Below are positions 23,337 through 24,581 of a DNA stretch of 24,581 bases, one piece after another. The stretch is from an uncultured Verrucomicrobiota bacterium (lineage in GTDB: Bacteria > Verrucomicrobiota > Verrucomicrobiia > Limisphaerales > UBA9464): positions 1 to 24,581 of the forward strand of contig CAIPFS010000525.1 of assembly GCA_903864375.1 (NCBI GenBank). Direction: 5' to 3'. Each line of letters opens with the position of its first letter. Position 1 is the stretch's first letter. Below the pieces are notes generated by a model. It was not told the origin of the DNA, did no database searches, and saw only the letters and a program-made list of their open reading frames with translations. A program made the position numbers and the translations under genes.

Positions 23337-24431
23337 ATGCCTCCAATGTCGTTCTGTGGATGCCTCAACATGGCTTTTCCCGGTTTCCGTCGCGAATTGC
23401 GCGCTGCCCTCTCGTGGATTCCCCGGACCTGCCGGGTTGTTGTCTGGGGTGCACTGGGCACCATCGGCCTGGCCTGCACGCCCAGCCGGTTCCTGGCTCA
23501 TCAGATGATGCGGGCTCCGAATGCCTACCCCGATTGGGTCGCCCCGGACGCCCTCGTGACCTTTGCGTTGCCCGAGTCCCTGATCCATGAAATTCCGGTC
23601 CGGTCCATCGCTGTCGGCCCGCCAGACGCCCATCTCAGTTATCGGGTGATTGAACCCGGCGACTATCAGCTTCGGGAAACGCACACGACCTCCCAAAAGA
23701 AGGGGAAGACGCACTATCAATTTCGCTTTCAGGGCATTCCTGCATCCCGCTCCAAACCGTTCAAGGAACCGGCGCGCGGCACGGTGTTGATGCTCCACGG
23801 CTACAGCGTGGAGGGTGAAACCATGCTGCCCTGGGCCTTTTGTCTCGGTGAAGAGGGATGGCGAAGCGTGGTCCCTGATTTGCGGGGTCACGGACGATCC
23901 ACCGGGGGGCAGGTCTATTTTGGAGCCGTCGAGGCCACCGATCTGCGCCAATTGATCGACGAACTGGACCGCGAACGGTTGCTGACCCCTCCCCTGGTCG
24001 TGATGGGAACCTCCTTCGGCGCAGCGCTGGCCCTGAAAATGGCGGCGGAGGACCATCGGGTGTCAGGGGTAATCGCAATCACCCCGTACGCCCGGCTGGA
24101 AACCGCCATACTCGGGATTCGAGATAATTACGCCTCCTGGGTCCCTGAAAGCTGGGTGAGAAACGCCGCCCGACACCTGCCGGAACTCACCGGGGTTACA
24201 CCGGGTCAACTAGATCCCATCCAGTGGATTCAGGACCGACCGATCCGGGCATGGCTGGCAGCAGGAACGGGCGACACCATCACCCCGATCCAGGAAGTTC
24301 AGGAACTCCGGACCGCGCTCGGAACCAACTCCAGCTATTTCCAAACCACCAACGGCATTCACGAAACCATCCCCCTGCAGGTCGGCGAACTGGCCCCCAG
24401 CGTCCGCCTGTGGCTCGGAACCCTTCGATAG
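23337..24431 (+). CDS. Alpha/beta hydrolase with N-terminal membrane or lipoprotein anchor
   Basis: This is about 364 residues. A hydrophobic stretch, TCRVVVWGALGTIGLACTPS, near residues 30-50 could be a signal-anchor or a weak lipobox at GLAC. The hydrolase domain follows: LMLHGYSVEG supplies the oxyanion loop, the nucleophile Ser lies in MGTSFGAA (GxSxG), the acid is probably the Asp of AGTGDTITP, and the His is that of NGIHETI. It fits serine esterases, lipases or acyl-transfer enzymes of the Hydrolase_4/monoglyceride-lipase type; the substrate is unknown. The start is uncertain: ATGs at 23235, 23337 and 23370 are all in frame. I prefer 23337, which follows a purine-rich stretch and avoids overlap with the divergent gene; 23370 gives the most compact signal. 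Confidence 0.82.
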   Translation: MPPMSFCGCLNMAFPGFRRELRAALSWIPRTCRVVVWGALGTIGLACTPSRFLAHQMMRAPNAYPDWVAPDALVTFALPESLIHEIPVRSIAVGPPDAHLSYRVIEPGDYQLRETHTTSQKKGKTHYQFRFQGIPASRSKPFKEPARGTVLMLHGYSVEGETMLPWAFCLGEEGWRSVVPDLRGHGRSTGGQVYFGAVEATDLRQLIDELDRERLLTPPLVVMGTSFGAALALKMAAEDHRVSGVIAITPYARLETAILGIRDNYASWVPESWVRNAARHLPELTGVTPGQLDPIQWIQDRPIRAWLAAGTGDTITPIQEVQELRTALGTNSSYFQTTNGIHETIPLQVGELAPSVRLWLGTLR

Positions 24432-24442
24432 CGATAACGCTT

Positions 24443-24581
24443 CTAGCCCACTCCCGATTTCAGCAACGGTGTGGAAGGAATGGGTTCATAACGAGGCATA
24501 TAGGGCGCGGAGGTGGGGTGAAAACGGGTCAAGGTGAAGTCACAGGGCAGAAGAAAGGCGAGGACGGGGATGTCCAATGAG
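24443..24581 (-). CDS. Possible 3' end of an unidentified minus-strand gene
   Basis: One minus-strand frame is open from the window end to a TAG at 24443, giving about 45 residues that end in PRYEPIPSTPLLKSGVG. It would be convergent with the hydrolase, 11 nt apart. The piece is too short to recognise and could be chance; sequence beyond the window would decide. Confidence 0.3.
   Translation of the reverse strand, partial: SLDIPVLAFLLPCDFTLTRFHPTSAPYMPRYEPIPSTPLLKSGVG

Noticed and set aside
24224..24580. Plus-strand open frame at the window end
   Set aside because: It mostly overlaps the alpha/beta hydrolase in another frame and has low-complexity composition.

Overview
The window is GC-rich bacterial chromosome that most resembles the Verrucomicrobiota or a nearby PVC lineage. 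This rests on lineage-typical families: a DUF1549/DUF1553 'planctomycete cytochrome c' protein paired with a DUF1501 protein, a PVC-type membrane-bound dehydrogenase with a c-type haem, and a Tat-exported LmbE/PIG-L deacetylase. I see no rRNA, tRNA, CRISPR array, phage gene or transposase, and no stretch over 300 bases without a gene.

Layout. A truncated guaA (minus) diverges from an O-antigen-ligase/TPR membrane protein (plus). Convergent gene ends at about 2.8-3.05 kb enclose a long imperfect palindrome whose wobble pairs favour folding of plus-strand RNA. Two minus-strand genes follow: a Tat-exported PIG-L deacetylase and, downstream of it, a two-H-box/receiver/class III cyclase hybrid. 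Divergent from these is a large PVC dehydrogenase with a carbohydrate-binding-like module and a C-terminal cytochrome c. The next gap holds one strong hairpin and three evenly spaced mini-hairpins. Then come a class V aminotransferase (minus), a two-gene heterodimeric ABC exporter (plus), a cytochrome c/type II copper monooxygenase fusion (plus), a Cys-rich membrane-anchored TPR protein (minus), a TerB-YcjF-like fusion (plus), and the DUF1549/DUF1553-DUF1501 operon (minus). The large gene of that operon carries an apparent one-base frameshift near its N-terminus. An alpha/beta hydrolase (plus) and possibly the 3' end of an unidentified minus-strand gene close the window.

How the genes work together. 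At least four c-type haem sites (CXXCH) occur in three exported proteins, two of which also carry carbohydrate-binding-like or laminin-G-like modules. The inference is periplasmic oxidation or degradation of complex organic substrates. The ABC pair shows the classic split of one degenerate and one consensus ATP site, so its products should form an obligate heterodimer. The remaining genes look like independent housekeeping, signalling and envelope functions. I found no obvious defence island or wholly new multi-gene system; the most interesting items are the cyclase hybrid, the copper/haem fusion, the frameshift and the two intergenic repeat structures.
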